NCBI GenBank assembly: GCA_963702935.1 | Contig: OY969772.1 | Span: 1,922,001-1,986,000 of the forward strand | DNA from: DAOTWA01 sp963702935 | Lineage (GTDB): Bacteria > Chloroflexota > Anaerolineae > Anaerolineales > Anaerolineaceae | DNA: 64,000 nucleotides | Reading direction: 5' to 3' | In this document: positions 9,991-20,650 of the stretch, piece by piece | Position numbering within the stretch: position 1 is the stretch's first letter | Layout of the letters: each line of letters begins with the position of its first letter | Notes under the pieces: model-generated | What the model was told of the DNA's origin: nothing | Database searches by the model: none | The model's input: only the letters and a program-made list of their open reading frames with translations | Position numbers and translations under genes: made by a program

Positions 9991-10383
9991 GCACAGATTA
10001 TAGTCTACCGTCGGGATTTTATAAAATACAGCCAATCAGGAGGACTTCAGGCCAGCGCTAAAGGAAAATCCCGGCGGCAAACAGTGGCCCAGCGATCAGG
10101 TTCCGCAGGCACCTTGCCTTAGGCGAGGAAATCGCCATGCATATCGTTGGAGTACGGGATGGTGAATTTCTTTTGGATGTCCTCCACCTGGAGTGAAATG
10201 AATTATAAAACATCAATTCGGGATAACGGCTTTATCAAAGAAGATGTCACGTTGAGCCACCAAGAGGCGGCGAAACATCCCATTTCGGGCTTGGAACGAG
10301 AACTCTTCAGTCGCTCCGCTCCCTCAGAGTGACATGATTTGGTTTACCCCGAACTCACGTTATTTAGGCCTCGCGCGACGGCC
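9991..10383. other. Intergenic, about 390 bp, no gene seen
   Basis: Only short, unconvincing frames. The part around 10250-10335 resembles the scattered housekeeping-free repeats of such genomes (GAGCCACCAAGAGGCGGCG, then a CTCCGCTCCCTCAGAGTGAC tail). No promoter or terminator stands out. Confidence 0.4.
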
Positions 10384-11655
10384 TTAATTCTCGACGGTCA
10401 GCCCCTGCGTGTAACGCACGTAATCTCCCGAATAGGGCCTGACCACGTTGTACACCACGTGACCGGCCAGCACCACCAGCACCAGGGCCATCAAGGCCGT
10501 GGAAAGGCGCGGGCGGAGCGAGAGCTTAGGGATCAGCTTACGCTTCAGCGCCCAGGGGATGTTCAGCGCGGTCGAAAAGAGCGGCAGCATGACCGGCAGC
10601 CAGTAGTAGTCCGGCTTGACCGCCACAAAATACAACAGGTAGATCGAATAAGGAATAATCCAGGCCAGGATCAGGCGGTTGAGCAATGGATTGGGGCCCC
10701 AGATGCAGCCCACCAGCAGGGAGAGCAGCAGGAGGCCCAGGAAGGGCGGGTAGCCGTACCAGGTCTTCAGGGTCCACTCCCACCACTGCGGCCCTTTGGA
10801 ATACAGGATGGGATCGTCCTGGTTGTTGTAGCCCGTGTCGAGCTGCTCTTGCTTGTAAGTCTGGATCTTGACCAGCTCCTGGCGGGCGCCCTGGTTATAC
10901 AGGAAGGGATTGGAACCCACCAGCCCGGCGGCCATCACCACCACGAACAGGCCCCCGGCGATCAGCGTCTTCCTGGGGGTGAGCACGCGCTGGAACAGCC
11001 CGGCCAGCAGGTAGGCGGCGATGGTCAGGAAAAAGAAGAAGCCCGCCAGCTTGATGCCGGCCGCCACCCCGCACATCGCCGCCGCGATGTAAAAGTTGCG
11101 CCCAAAGCGCAGCCGGTCGCGCTGCAAGAAGAACAGGGTCAGCACCACCGCCAGCACCGAGAGCGCGTCCGGGTGCCACCACTGAATGTTGTTGCGCACC
11201 ACCCCCCGGTTGCTGAGCAGGATCACCAGCAGCCCCAGGGCCACCCAGGGTGATTCGAAGCGCGTCTGCATGTAGATCAGCAGCACGATGACCAGGATCA
11301 TGGGCAGCACGCTGATCATCTGGCGCAGCAGCCAGATGTTGAGCGCGGTGAACTTCTCGAAATTGGCGCCCTCTACCAGGCGCACCGGCAGCACGGATAC
11401 GGAGGAGAGGAAGTAGAAGGGGTAGCCGTAGTGGTAATCCCCGTAGATGATCCAGCGGCTCCACAGGTCCTTGAGATCCTTGGCGGGCGAGAGCATGCGC
11501 ACCACGTAGGGATAGGTGATCGGCTCGTCGGTGGAGGTGGCCGCCAGCATCGTTTCGGTCTGTGCGCCGCGCGCGTTGGGGATGGCAAACACGCCGAAAT
11601 AGACCAGACAAATCACGACAGTCAGCCAGATCACCCTTTTCTTGGTGAGGATCAT
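10384..11655 (-). CDS. Polytopic membrane protein, GT-C/PMT-like glycosyltransferase
   Basis: 423 residues with about ten hydrophobic segments. After the first helix there is a long extracytoplasmic loop (about residues 30-75) holding acidic and aromatic residues (TSTDEPITYPY, IIYGDYHYGYPFY), the position where GT-C enzymes keep the catalytic Asp/Glu. Such proteins move sugars from polyprenyl-phosphate donors to lipids or proteins outside the membrane. The match is by architecture, not by a decisive motif. Stands alone. Confidence 0.6.
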   Translation of the reverse strand: MILTKKRVIWLTVVICLVYFGVFAIPNARGAQTETMLAATSTDEPITYPYVVRMLSPAKDLKDLWSRWIIYGDYHYGYPFYFLSSVSVLPVRLVEGANFEKFTALNIWLLRQMISVLPMILVIVLLIYMQTRFESPWVALGLLVILLSNRGVVRNNIQWWHPDALSVLAVVLTLFFLQRDRLRFGRNFYIAAAMCGVAAGIKLAGFFFFLTIAAYLLAGLFQRVLTPRKTLIAGGLFVVVMAAGLVGSNPFLYNQGARQELVKIQTYKQEQLDTGYNNQDDPILYSKGPQWWEWTLKTWYGYPPFLGLLLLSLLVGCIWGPNPLLNRLILAWIIPYSIYLLYFVAVKPDYYWLPVMLPLFSTALNIPWALKRKLIPKLSLRPRLSTALMALVLVVLAGHVVYNVVRPYSGDYVRYTQGLTVEN

Positions 11656-11700
11656 ACACGGCTCCCGGGAGGATTTGCCTGGATTATAGTTCGATCCCCC

Positions 11701-11736
11701 AACCTTGCGAAGGTTTGGGAGAACCTTCGCAAGGTT
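11701..11736. repeat. 15-bp perfect inverted repeat (AACCTTGCGAAGG family)
   Basis: AACCTTGCGAAGGTT at 11701-11715, a six-base loop, then AACCTTCGCAAGGTT at 11722-11736. The same arms recur at 14692-14770. It lies between the gene ending at 11766 and the start at 11655, both on the minus strand. Confidence 0.85.
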
Positions 11737-11765
11737 TGCGGTGACTACTCTCTATTTTCTGCTCT

Positions 11766-12887
11766 CTATTCCTTCAGATACTCGTCATAGAAGGCGATGG
11801 TGTGGTCCATGGCCAGGTTGAAATAATTGGAGAGGTTGTGGTTGTCGCCGGGGTAGCTGTAGATCTCCACCGTCTTGCCGGCCGCCTGGACTTCCTGGGC
11901 CAGCGTCTCCGAGAAGGCCGGCGGCACTTCGGTATCGCCCGTGCCGTAGTCGAGCTGCAGCGGCCCGGAGAGATCCGCCAGATAAGAATTGGCCGAGACC
12001 GAGTCCCAGAACTGGGGGTTCTGCTCGGGCGTGCCGTATTGGGCCACCCAGCGGGCGCCCCAGCCGCGCCCTTCGGGCGGCGGGGTGGGGGTAGGGCCGC
12101 TGAACACGTGCCAGTGGTAGAGCATGTCGGGATAGGAGCCGACCACTCCCGACCAGATCACCCCGGCCTTGATGTCCTTGGAGATGACCATGGCCCGCAG
12201 GGTCAGAAAGCCGCCCATGGAGTGCCCCCAGATGCCGATCTTTTGCGGGTTGGCCTGCGGATAGCGCTTGATCGAGGCGATGGCGTTGAGCACGTCCACC
12301 GTGTAGCCGGGATCGCCGTAAGCGCCGCGCGCCACGCCCTCCGAGCGGTCGTTGCCGCGGTAGTCGATGCGGAAGACGATGTACCCGGCGCGCGCCAGGC
12401 GGTCCACGTAAGCCACGTAGCGCTCGGTGGTGCGGTACTGCGCGGGCGGGATGTAGCCGTGATTGAAGACGATGGCCGGCCAGCCGCCGGCGGGCGCGGG
12501 GCCGTTGGGGACGGTCAGCAGGGCGTAGATCTTCAGCCCCTGCGAGAGGTACGAGGCGTAGTAGCGCTTGTAATTGGCTCCCGGGTCCAGCTCGTTCTCG
12601 AGGGTGATGTCGCTGCCGGGATAGTCGCCCTGGCGCATCACTTCGATCTGCATGGGGTTGGGCACCAGCGTAGGCGTGGGGGTGATGCTGGGGGTCGGCG
12701 AGGGCAGCGTCGGCGTCGCCGAGGGCATGGGGGTGGCGGTGTGCACCTGAACGGAAGGGGCCGCCAGCGTAGGCGGCGCAGCGGCTGCGTCGCCGCTGGG
12801 GCCGGCCTGCCCGCAGGCGCTGAGCGCCACCGCCAGGATCGACAGGAACAGGACGAATCGCCGCGTAGGGAAAAACTCCTTAATCAT
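11766..12887 (-). CDS. Secreted lipoprotein alpha/beta hydrolase (S9/dienelactone-hydrolase-like)
   Basis: The start at 12887 gives a clean lipoprotein signal: charged MIKEFFPTRR, a hydrophobic core and lipobox LSAC. A Pro/Thr-rich linker (about residues 35-75) leads to an alpha/beta hydrolase domain with an oxyanion strand (AIVFNHGYIPP), nucleophile elbow GHSMGG (Ser), DYGTGDTEVPP around the acid, and a C-terminal GDNHNL His. It is probably an exported esterase or peptidase attached to the membrane. Length 373. Two upstream in-frame starts were rejected because they put residues before the signal peptide. Confidence 0.8.
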   Translation of the reverse strand: MIKEFFPTRRFVLFLSILAVALSACGQAGPSGDAAAAPPTLAAPSVQVHTATPMPSATPTLPSPTPSITPTPTLVPNPMQIEVMRQGDYPGSDITLENELDPGANYKRYYASYLSQGLKIYALLTVPNGPAPAGGWPAIVFNHGYIPPAQYRTTERYVAYVDRLARAGYIVFRIDYRGNDRSEGVARGAYGDPGYTVDVLNAIASIKRYPQANPQKIGIWGHSMGGFLTLRAMVISKDIKAGVIWSGVVGSYPDMLYHWHVFSGPTPTPPPEGRGWGARWVAQYGTPEQNPQFWDSVSANSYLADLSGPLQLDYGTGDTEVPPAFSETLAQEVQAAGKTVEIYSYPGDNHNLSNYFNLAMDHTIAFYDEYLKE

Positions 12888-13122
12888 CCGTTTTATCCTA
12901 ACTGATTTAATAATTACAAACATTAGGCGTAGATTAATGAACCTCTGGTAGAAAAGATCAACCCCAAAGTCCACCGGGTACACGAAGCGTCCTGGATACA
13001 CTTATGTCTTTTGGATTGGACACGCGCCGGAAACCTGCCAGAGCCCAACCACCCCCTCCGTGCAGGCCGTCAAAAGGCGCGCGAGCTGAGGCTCATTTAC
13101 CTCCGGTTTACCCTTTTGCCCG

Positions 13123-13317
13123 GTGAAAACCGTGACTCCTTCCAAGAATTCCGATTCGCCCGCGGTTTACGAGAGCGAGATCGAGGGCCAGTTGAGCCGG
13201 CGCTGGGCGGACTATTTCGGCGAGCTGAAGATAACGACGCGCGCAGCAGGCGACCGCCCGCACAGCCTGATCACCGCCGCCTGTGAACGAGGAAGCGACG
13301 GTAAAAGTTTTCATTGA
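13123..13317 (+). pseudogene. Possible remnant of a small conserved protein
   Basis: From GTG 13123 the first 40 residues (YESEIEGQLSRRWADYF then GELKIT) resemble, from memory, a small Chloroflexota protein family with an IEGHLSxRW start and a C-terminal half that is missing here. The frame soon runs into unrelated sequence. The assignment is weak. Confidence 0.3.
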
Positions 13318-13395
13318 CAGTGAAAACTTTTGCGGCTCAATGGCCCATGCCTATCGGCCGGCGCTGGCCCAGAGTGGGATTGAAGCCGGGGCGCG

Positions 13396-13788
13396 CTAAA
13401 GATCCCTGTTTCGCTCTTTGAGCAAGTCGCGAATCTCGGTCAGCAAAACCACTTCCGCGGGCGGGGCAGGCGGCGGAGAATCCTTGGCCGGTTTGGCGTT
13501 GCGGGCTTTGAGCTGGTTGATGGAGCGCACTACCAGGAAGACCACAAACGCAATGATCAGGAAATTGACCAGCGCCTGGATGAAATTCCCATATTTCACC
13601 TGGGCGCTGCCGACCTGGGCCACCAGCCCGGTGAAGTTGATCCCGCCGATGAGGATGCCGACCAGGGGCATGACGATATCGTTGACCAGCGAAGTAATGA
13701 TGGCGCCAAACGCCGCGCCGATGATCACCGCCACCGCCAGGTCCACCACGTTCCCCCGATTGATAAAATCCCGAAATTCTTTCCACAT
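13396..13788 (-). CDS. mscL: Large-conductance mechanosensitive channel MscL
   Basis: 130 residues, the normal size. N-terminal amphipathic helix MWKEFRDFINRGNVVDLAVA, first transmembrane helix with VIIGAAFGAIITSLVNDIVMP (pore-lining), periplasmic loop, second helix FLIIAFVVFLVVRSIN and a C-terminal charged helix LTEIRDLLKER. MscL forms a pentamer that opens at near-lytic membrane tension to release solutes after osmotic downshock. Single gene, apparently monocistronic. Confidence 0.97.
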   Translation of the reverse strand: MWKEFRDFINRGNVVDLAVAVIIGAAFGAIITSLVNDIVMPLVGILIGGINFTGLVAQVGSAQVKYGNFIQALVNFLIIAFVVFLVVRSINQLKARNAKPAKDSPPPAPPAEVVLLTEIRDLLKERNRDL

Positions 13789-14042
13789 GGGTGCCCATCT
13801 CCTCTCTTTCTGAACAGGACTTCGTCCGGCATAGCCATTTGACGAATCGGTATTTTAGCAGGAAACCGACGACGAAGGCAACCGCCTGGCGGGCCCGATC
13901 TTCCGAGCCGGTCTCTACGAGTATTTAGTTCTTTTGAAGCGGTGAAAGGATCCCTCGATTTTCAGTATAGCGATGGGGAGGAGGGTTTTCAAGCGAAGCG
14001 GAGGGCCGTGAGGCACACCGCCAGGGCCCGGGATGGATAAGA

Positions 14043-14071
14043 TTGTAAAATATACGGCAAAGCCGTATAAT
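14043..14071 (+). promoter_or_regulatory. Toxin-antitoxin promoter with an embedded palindromic operator
   Basis: TTGTAA (14043-14048), exactly 17 bases, TATAAT (14066-14071). Between the boxes lies a perfect palindrome, TATACGGC-AAA-GCCGTATA (14051-14069), ideally placed for a repressor of this promoter. The ATG at 14083 is only 11 bases after the -10 box, so the transcript would be almost leaderless. Confidence 0.75.
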
Positions 14072-14082
14072 CAATATACAAC

Positions 14083-14395
14083 ATGGAATTCATCGAGGCC
14101 CCCCGCCTTTACCAAATATCTCTACGATTATTTGACCGATGATGAGTTTATCGGCTTGCAAGGCTTTCTACTCAAATATCCAGCTGCAGAAAAGGTCGTT
14201 CCAGGCTCAGGGGGCGTCAGAAAGCTTCGCTGGGCAATGGCGGGGAAAGGAAAAAGCGGTGGTGTGCGGGTGGTTTACTACTTCAGAAAGCAAGAGGATG
14301 AAATCTGGCTGCTGACCATCTATAGCAAGAACGAAGTGGAAAATATCCCAGCGCATGTTTTGCGCCAGATTGCAAAGGAAATCGAAAATGTCTAA
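14083..14395 (+). CDS. RelE/HigB-type mRNA interferase toxin, one-base frameshift in a C-run
   Basis: From ATG 14083 the protein begins MEFIEAP as in RelE-like toxins, then the frame breaks at a run of six C (14099-14104); dropping one C gives EAPAFTKYLYDYLTDDEF and a continuous 103-residue toxin with the family motifs GSGGVRKLRW, GVRVVYY and IWLLTIYSKNE. A longer in-frame start at 14033 avoids the shift but would lie inside the promoter, so it is unlikely to be the true start. RelE-type toxins cut mRNA on the ribosome. It overlaps the antitoxin by 8 bases, toxin first, as in higBA-like pairs. Confidence 0.8.
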
Positions 14396-14675
14396 GCGTG
14401 ATATTGGTCAGGAAATCTTGGAAGGGGTGCGCGCCGTCAAAGCCCACAAAGCGGGTGAGAAGACTTTACGCACCCATACGCTCAAGGAGCCGGCTCCGCC
14501 CCAGGTCATTCGCGCCCGGTTAAACCTCTCCCAGGCGGCCTTTGCCGGCTTGATGGGCGTCAGCGTGCGCACGGTGCAAGATTGGGAACAAGGTCGCCGC
14601 AAGCCCAGCGGCCCGGCCGAGGCTCTGCTGCGCATTGCGGAGCAAAGGCCCGAAGTGTTTATGGAATTGTCGTAA
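14388..14675 (+). CDS. Xre/HigA-type antitoxin
   Basis: 95 residues. The C-terminal half has a Cro/C1 helix-turn-helix: RARLNLSQAAFAGLMGVS, then TVQDWEQGRRKPSGPA. The N-terminal half is basic and probably wraps the toxin. ATG 14388 overlaps the toxin stop, so translation is coupled. It should repress the palindromic operator at 14051-14069, alone or with the toxin. Confidence 0.9.
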   Translation: MSKRDIGQEILEGVRAVKAHKAGEKTLRTHTLKEPAPPQVIRARLNLSQAAFAGLMGVSVRTVQDWEQGRRKPSGPAEALLRIAEQRPEVFMELS

Positions 14676-14691
14676 TACGTTTCCGGCCCTG

Positions 14692-14770
14692 AACCTTGCG
14701 AAGGGTTTGTTAAAAGGAGCGCCGCTCTTTAGGTAGAAAAAAGGCCTTTACGACAACCCTTCGCAAGGTT
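14692..14770. repeat. 79-bp element with 16-bp perfect inverted ends
   Basis: AACCTTGCGAAGGGTT (14692-14707) and its exact complement AACCCTTCGCAAGGTT (14755-14770) enclose 47 bp. It shares its core with the repeat at 11701-11736, so a small palindromic family exists. It may also serve as terminator of the toxin-antitoxin transcript. Confidence 0.8.
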
Positions 14771-14902
14771 TCTTTGCGCAAAATGTCCCTTTCCTCACGG
14801 TCAGGAAAGGGACGTCGAACAAGGGTTGCAAGAAGCCTATGCGACCAAGGTAGTGCCGTCCTCAGGAGCAGGAGCAGGCATACCGTCCCCCTAAAGAAAC
14901 AA

Positions 14903-14977
14903 GCAAGAACCGCCAAGGACACCAGAGCCATCGATTCTTTGAGTTCTTGGCGTCCTTTGCGATTCAAAGGTTTTTCC
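14903..14977. repeat. Dispersed intergenic inverted repeat (CGCAAAG/GGCGTCC family)
   Basis: AAGAACCGCCAAGGACACC on the left is matched on the right by GAGTTCTTGGCGTCCTTTGC. Related copies lie at 16195-16315, 18733-18830, 33590-33750 and 54127-54310, always between genes. Confidence 0.6.
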
Positions 14978-15151
14978 CAACTCCAGACCTCTTTAGGTCA
15001 ATAATGGCGCCTTGAGAAGTGAATATTTGGCTCAATTGGTAATAATTCCCGTGGTTTTGTAAATCTATCCCAGCAGCTTCGGCATCCGCTTTTAGTAAAG
15101 ACTATTAGGTTGAGCTACTATGGCTCGACCCAGTTTTTCTCTTATCCAGAA

Positions 15152-16123
<972 letters not shown>

Positions 16124-16194
16124 TTGCTTCTCCTTAGCTGTCTGGTTTCCGTGTTAGGAATAATAGGGTGTGCTTCAGCACACTATCGCCTTAC

Positions 16195-16315
16195 AAAAAA
16201 CGAGGCAGAACCGCCAGGGACGCTGAGGCCATCGATGCTTCGCGTCCTTTTATCCTCTTAGCGGCTTTGCGACTTCGCGTGAGCTTGTTCTTTCTTCGCG
16301 TCCTTTGCGGTTCAT
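16195..16315. repeat. Dispersed intergenic repeat, copy 2 (CGCAAAG/GGCGTCC family)
   Basis: AAAAACGAGGCAGAACCGCC and a right-hand part with CTTCGCGTCCTTTGCGGTTC. It lies upstream of the J-domain gene and is followed (16316-16440) by another GC-rich dispersed stretch with no gene. Confidence 0.55.
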
Positions 16316-16472
16316 GATGTTGGGTTTCGGGCTTCGCCCTCAATCCAACCTACAGACTGAAAACGAGATTCTTCGTCGCCGGAAAGAACACCGGCTCCTC
16401 AGAATGACACTTCAAGGCTGTTTTCGGAAACCATCAGTAAGCCAAGATAGTTACCGAACGCTTACTTTTCAA

Positions 16473-18650
16473 TCATCCCTCCACCCGGAAGCTTCCTTCC
16501 AACCCCTCCTGGCTGTTGGGGCCGATCCACACCTTGAACTCGCCCGGCTCTACCCCGAAGCGCATGTCCTGATCGTAAAAGCCCAGCGCGGAGGCGGCGA
16601 TCTCGAAGCGCACTCGCCGGCGCTCGCCGGCCTCGAGGAACACCTTCTGGAAGCCCTTCAGCTCCTTCACCGGGCGCGTGACGCTGCCCACCAGGTCGCG
16701 CACGTAGCACTGCACGATCTCGCGCCCGTCCCGCCGGCTGGTATTGTGCACCTCCGCCGACACCCCCAGGCTGCCGTCGGTCTTGATTTCAGGCATCTCC
16801 ACCACCAGGTCACTATAGTGGAAAGCGCTGTAGCTCAGCCCGTAGCCGAAGGGGTAGAGCGGGGCGTTGGCTTCGTCCAGGTACACCGAGCGGTGCGCCT
16901 GGTTGAACTGGGTGATGCCGGCGATGTCCGCCGGCCGCCCGGTGCGCTTGTGGGCGTAATACACCGGGATCTGCCCTTCACTACGCGGCACGCTGAGGGT
17001 CAGCTTGCCGCCGGGGTTGGCCTTCCCCAGCAGCACGTCGGCCAGAGCCTCCCCGGCGCGGCTGCCGCCCTGCCAGGCCATCACCACGGCCGCCGCGTTC
17101 TGCGCCAGCCAGGGCGCGGCCAGGGGCCGCCCGCTGATCAGCACGGCCACCAGCGGCGCCCCCGCCGCCAGCAGGCTCTCGGCCAGCTCTTGCTGCCGCC
17201 CCGGCAGGCCCAGGTGGGCGCGCGAGTGCGCCTCGCCGCTCATCGTGTCGGCCTCGCCCACCGCCAGCACCACCACGTCCGCCTGGCGGGCAGCTTGCAG
17301 CGCGGCGCTCAGATCCGCCGCCGGCCCGTCCAGCTCGCAGCCCTGGGCGTGCAGCAGCCGTGCATCGGGCGGCAGGGCCGCGCGCAGGCTCTCCAGCAGG
17401 CTGGGAGTCTCCTCGGCGCGCCCCTCGCAGGCCCAGCTTCCCAACAAGCCGCGCCGCTCGGTGGCCAGCGGCCCGATCAGCGCGACGGTCTTCCCGGCAA
17501 CGTCCAGGGGCAGCAAGTCGCCTTCGTTCTTAAGCAATACGATGGAGTCCACGGCGGCCTCGCGGGCCAGCTCCAGGCGAGCCGGCTGGAACAAGGCACG
17601 CTCCGAGAGCGCTTCGTCGGCGTAGGGCTGCTCGAACAATCCCAACTGGAATTTCAGCGCCAGCACGCGCCGCACGGAAGCGTCGACCTGCTCCTCTGAA
17701 ATCTGCCCGCCGCGCACCAGGTCCGCCAGGTGGAAAGGATAGGCGTTGCCCATCATGTCCATGTCCACACCGGCCAGCGCGCTTTGCAATGCTGCGTCGC
17801 GGTGATCGGCGGCCAGGCCGTGGTAGATCAGCTCGCCGATGGCGTCGTAATCCGAGAGGATCACGCCCGCGAAGCCCCACTCCTCGCGCAGGATGTCTTG
17901 CAGCAGGTGGCGATTGGCCGTGGCGGGCACGCCGTTCAGCTCGGTGAAGGCCGTCATCACGCTGGCGGCCCCGGCCTGCAGGGCGGCCCGGTAAGGGGGC
18001 AGGTATTCGCCGCGCAGCCGCCGCTCGGACATGTCCACCGTGTTGTAATCCTTGCCGCCCTCCACCCCGCCGTAGGCGCCGTAGTGCTTGACGCAAGCCG
18101 CCAGGCGCCGGCCCCCTGGCAAGTTCTCGGCTTGAAAGCCGCGCACCCAGGCCCCGGCGATCTCGGCGCCCAGGAAGGCGTCTTCGCCCGGCCCTTCGGC
18201 CACGCGCCCCCAGCGCGGGTCGCGGCTGACGTCCACCATGGGGGCGAAGTTCCAGTGCGTGCCGGCGGCCACGGCTTCCTCCGCAGAGGCGCGCGCCACG
18301 CGCTCGATCAGCGCCGTGTCCCACGAGCAGGCCAGCCCCAGCGGGATGGGGAAGATGGTGCGGTAGCCGTGGATCACGTCGTTGCCGACCACCAGGGGAA
18401 TACCCAGCCGCGATTCTTCCACCGCGATCTTCTGGAAGGCGTTGATCTTGCGCGGGCCGCGGATGGAAAGCAGCGAGCCGATCTTCCCCTCGCGAATGAG
18501 GCGGGGGAGGTCCTGCTTCCAGGTGGTATCGACCTGCACCATCTGGCCGATCTTTTCATCCAGGGTCATGCGGGCGATCAGCTCCTGGATGCGCGCTTGC
18601 GCCTGCGCGCTCGGCTCGAATGCCTGAGGAGGTTGGGAAGGCTGGTTCAT
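16473..18650 (-). CDS. Glycoside hydrolase family 3 beta-glucosidase
   Basis: 725 residues, complete. The N-terminal TIM barrel has GIPLVVGNDVIHGY, FAPMVDVSRDPRWGR, KHYGAYG and the nucleophile strand GVILSDYDAIGEL (Asp). The alpha/beta sandwich has the GRPLAAPWLAQN region, and the C-terminal fibronectin-III-like domain includes YPFGYGLSY and REIVQCYVRD. It removes terminal beta-D-glucosyl or related residues from oligosaccharides. No signal peptide is visible, so it is probably cytoplasmic. No carbohydrate transporter or regulator adjoins it. It sits between two inverted cyclophilin copies. Confidence 0.95.
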   Translation of the reverse strand: MNQPSQPPQAFEPSAQAQARIQELIARMTLDEKIGQMVQVDTTWKQDLPRLIREGKIGSLLSIRGPRKINAFQKIAVEESRLGIPLVVGNDVIHGYRTIFPIPLGLACSWDTALIERVARASAEEAVAAGTHWNFAPMVDVSRDPRWGRVAEGPGEDAFLGAEIAGAWVRGFQAENLPGGRRLAACVKHYGAYGGVEGGKDYNTVDMSERRLRGEYLPPYRAALQAGAASVMTAFTELNGVPATANRHLLQDILREEWGFAGVILSDYDAIGELIYHGLAADHRDAALQSALAGVDMDMMGNAYPFHLADLVRGGQISEEQVDASVRRVLALKFQLGLFEQPYADEALSERALFQPARLELAREAAVDSIVLLKNEGDLLPLDVAGKTVALIGPLATERRGLLGSWACEGRAEETPSLLESLRAALPPDARLLHAQGCELDGPAADLSAALQAARQADVVVLAVGEADTMSGEAHSRAHLGLPGRQQELAESLLAAGAPLVAVLISGRPLAAPWLAQNAAAVVMAWQGGSRAGEALADVLLGKANPGGKLTLSVPRSEGQIPVYYAHKRTGRPADIAGITQFNQAHRSVYLDEANAPLYPFGYGLSYSAFHYSDLVVEMPEIKTDGSLGVSAEVHNTSRRDGREIVQCYVRDLVGSVTRPVKELKGFQKVFLEAGERRRVRFEIAASALGFYDQDMRFGVEPGEFKVWIGPNSQEGLEGSFRVEG

Positions 18651-18732
18651 ACGCGCTTGCCTTTCTGGTGAAATCGAAGTGGGTGAGATTATTCTTGGTG
18701 TAAATTCGAGCTAAGGATAGTCGAAAGCCTTG

Positions 18733-18830
18733 AACCACGAAGAACACCAGGGGCACAAAGTTTTTTGTGGTTTTTGTTTTAGGATCTTATTTTTCTTCTT
18801 GGTGCACTTTGTGCCCTTGGTGGTAGAAAT
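18733..18830. repeat. Dispersed intergenic repeat, copy 3
   Basis: ACCACGAAGAACACCAGGGG on the left; CTTGGTGCACTTTGTGCCC and TTGGTGG on the right, an imperfect inverted repeat around an AT-rich centre. It is related in wording to the other GGCACAAAG copies. Confidence 0.5.
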
Positions 18831-18986
18831 CTTTATCCCAAACGAACCTATTTTTAGCTGCCTGGCAATTTTATAGTATCTGGCAGCCAGGATTATTTTA
18901 CTTTATGGAACGCCATCTTTGCCAAGCAATGTTAGAATCAGCCCATGCATCCATACGAGTACTCCAATTCCAGGGAGAGGTAGACC

Positions 18987-19701
<715 letters not shown>

Positions 19702-19918
19702 CAAGCCGCTGACGACGGATTGTGACGCGGGTCAAACGGAGCGATCTCTAAAAGCTCGAAGCGCCCTCATCCGTGAAATCCATTCTGCCAATCCGTCGTC
19801 AGCGTTTCTCGAACAGGACGCGGGGCCAAGGCCTGGAATAGAAGCCGCCAAAGCCTCTGATTTTATTTCATCGTTTTGGCGTTTTAAATTAAATATTGTC
19901 ATCAAATTTGAAAAATTG

Positions 19919-19946
19919 TTGACATTTTTACAATTCGGCCTATAAT
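19919..19946 (+). promoter_or_regulatory. Strong sigma-70-type promoter of the Lrp/peptide operon
   Basis: TTGACA (19919-19924), 16 bases, TATAAT (19941-19946): both boxes match consensus. ATTGT and ACAAT flank the -35 region as a short inverted repeat, a possible Lrp site. The expected leader to the regulator ATG at 20147 is about 195 bases and contains no gene. Confidence 0.7.
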
Positions 19947-20146
19947 GAAAACCAGCAATTGAATAATTCCAGCCCCACGCTTCGTCAGGCTTCCCCCCTT
20001 GGGTTAGCAAAAGATCAGCCTGGATAAGAGAACATTCTTCTCAACTGGAGAGGACGGGTGATACGGTCATCCGCTTGCCTCAGCTTTGCTATTGGTATTC
20101 CCTTTTCTTGATTGCATCCCAAAACTTTACTTTACCAGGAGATGAT

Positions 20147-20650
20147 ATGGCCGAACTGGATGATTTGGATTTTCAGATATTAAAAATCCTCATGAAGGAT
20201 GGTCAAACCTCTTACGTGGACATCAGCAAGCTGTTGGGCAGCTCGATTAACACCATCCGGAATCGCATCCAACGCATGATCGACAATAAGGCCCTGCAGA
20301 TCATCGGCGTCACCAATCCGATGCTCCTGGGCTTCGATGTCCACACCATCATGGGGATCGATGTCGATTATCCCTATCTCACTTCGGTTGCGGAAGGATT
20401 TGCCAGGATGAAATCCGTCCGTTACGTGGCCTACGCAGCCGGAGAACACGATTTAGTGGTGATGGCGTTCTTCAAGAATATGGATCATTTCTTCCAGTGG
20501 CTCACCGAGCAGGTGTCGCAGCTCAAGGGCATCACCGGCATAAAAACCATGTTCGTGGCCCAGGAAGTCAAACGCAACTACGATTACGTTGGACAGATCG
20601 AAGAGATTAAACAATTCATGAACTCAACGGAGGAACAACATGATAATTGA
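20147..20650 (+). CDS. Lrp/AsnC-family transcriptional regulator
   Basis: 167 residues from ATG 20147. The N-terminal helix-turn-helix reads LDDLDFQILKILMKDGQTS then ISKLLGSSINTIRNRIQRM; the C-terminal RAM (effector-binding) domain has VRYVAYAAGEHDLVVMAFF. Such regulators sense amino acids or related metabolites. It is the first gene of a same-strand series for amide and peptide use and overlaps the next gene by 11 bases, so it very likely controls that operon and itself. An upstream in-frame TTG/ATG extension to 20075 is less likely because the family begins near this ATG. Confidence 0.93.
   Translation: MAELDDLDFQILKILMKDGQTSYVDISKLLGSSINTIRNRIQRMIDNKALQIIGVTNPMLLGFDVHTIMGIDVDYPYLTSVAEGFARMKSVRYVAYAAGEHDLVVMAFFKNMDHFFQWLTEQVSQLKGITGIKTMFVAQEVKRNYDYVGQIEEIKQFMNSTEEQHDN

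Noticed and set aside
10147..10332. 61-codon frame in the 10-kb spacer
   Set aside because: Composition and wording match dispersed repeats; no start signal.
13861..14030. Possible gene between mscL and the toxin-antitoxin pair
   Set aside because: No frame of useful length and no conserved pattern.
14033..14082. ATG 14033 as toxin start
   Set aside because: It overlaps the promoter boxes; the family N-terminus begins at 14083.
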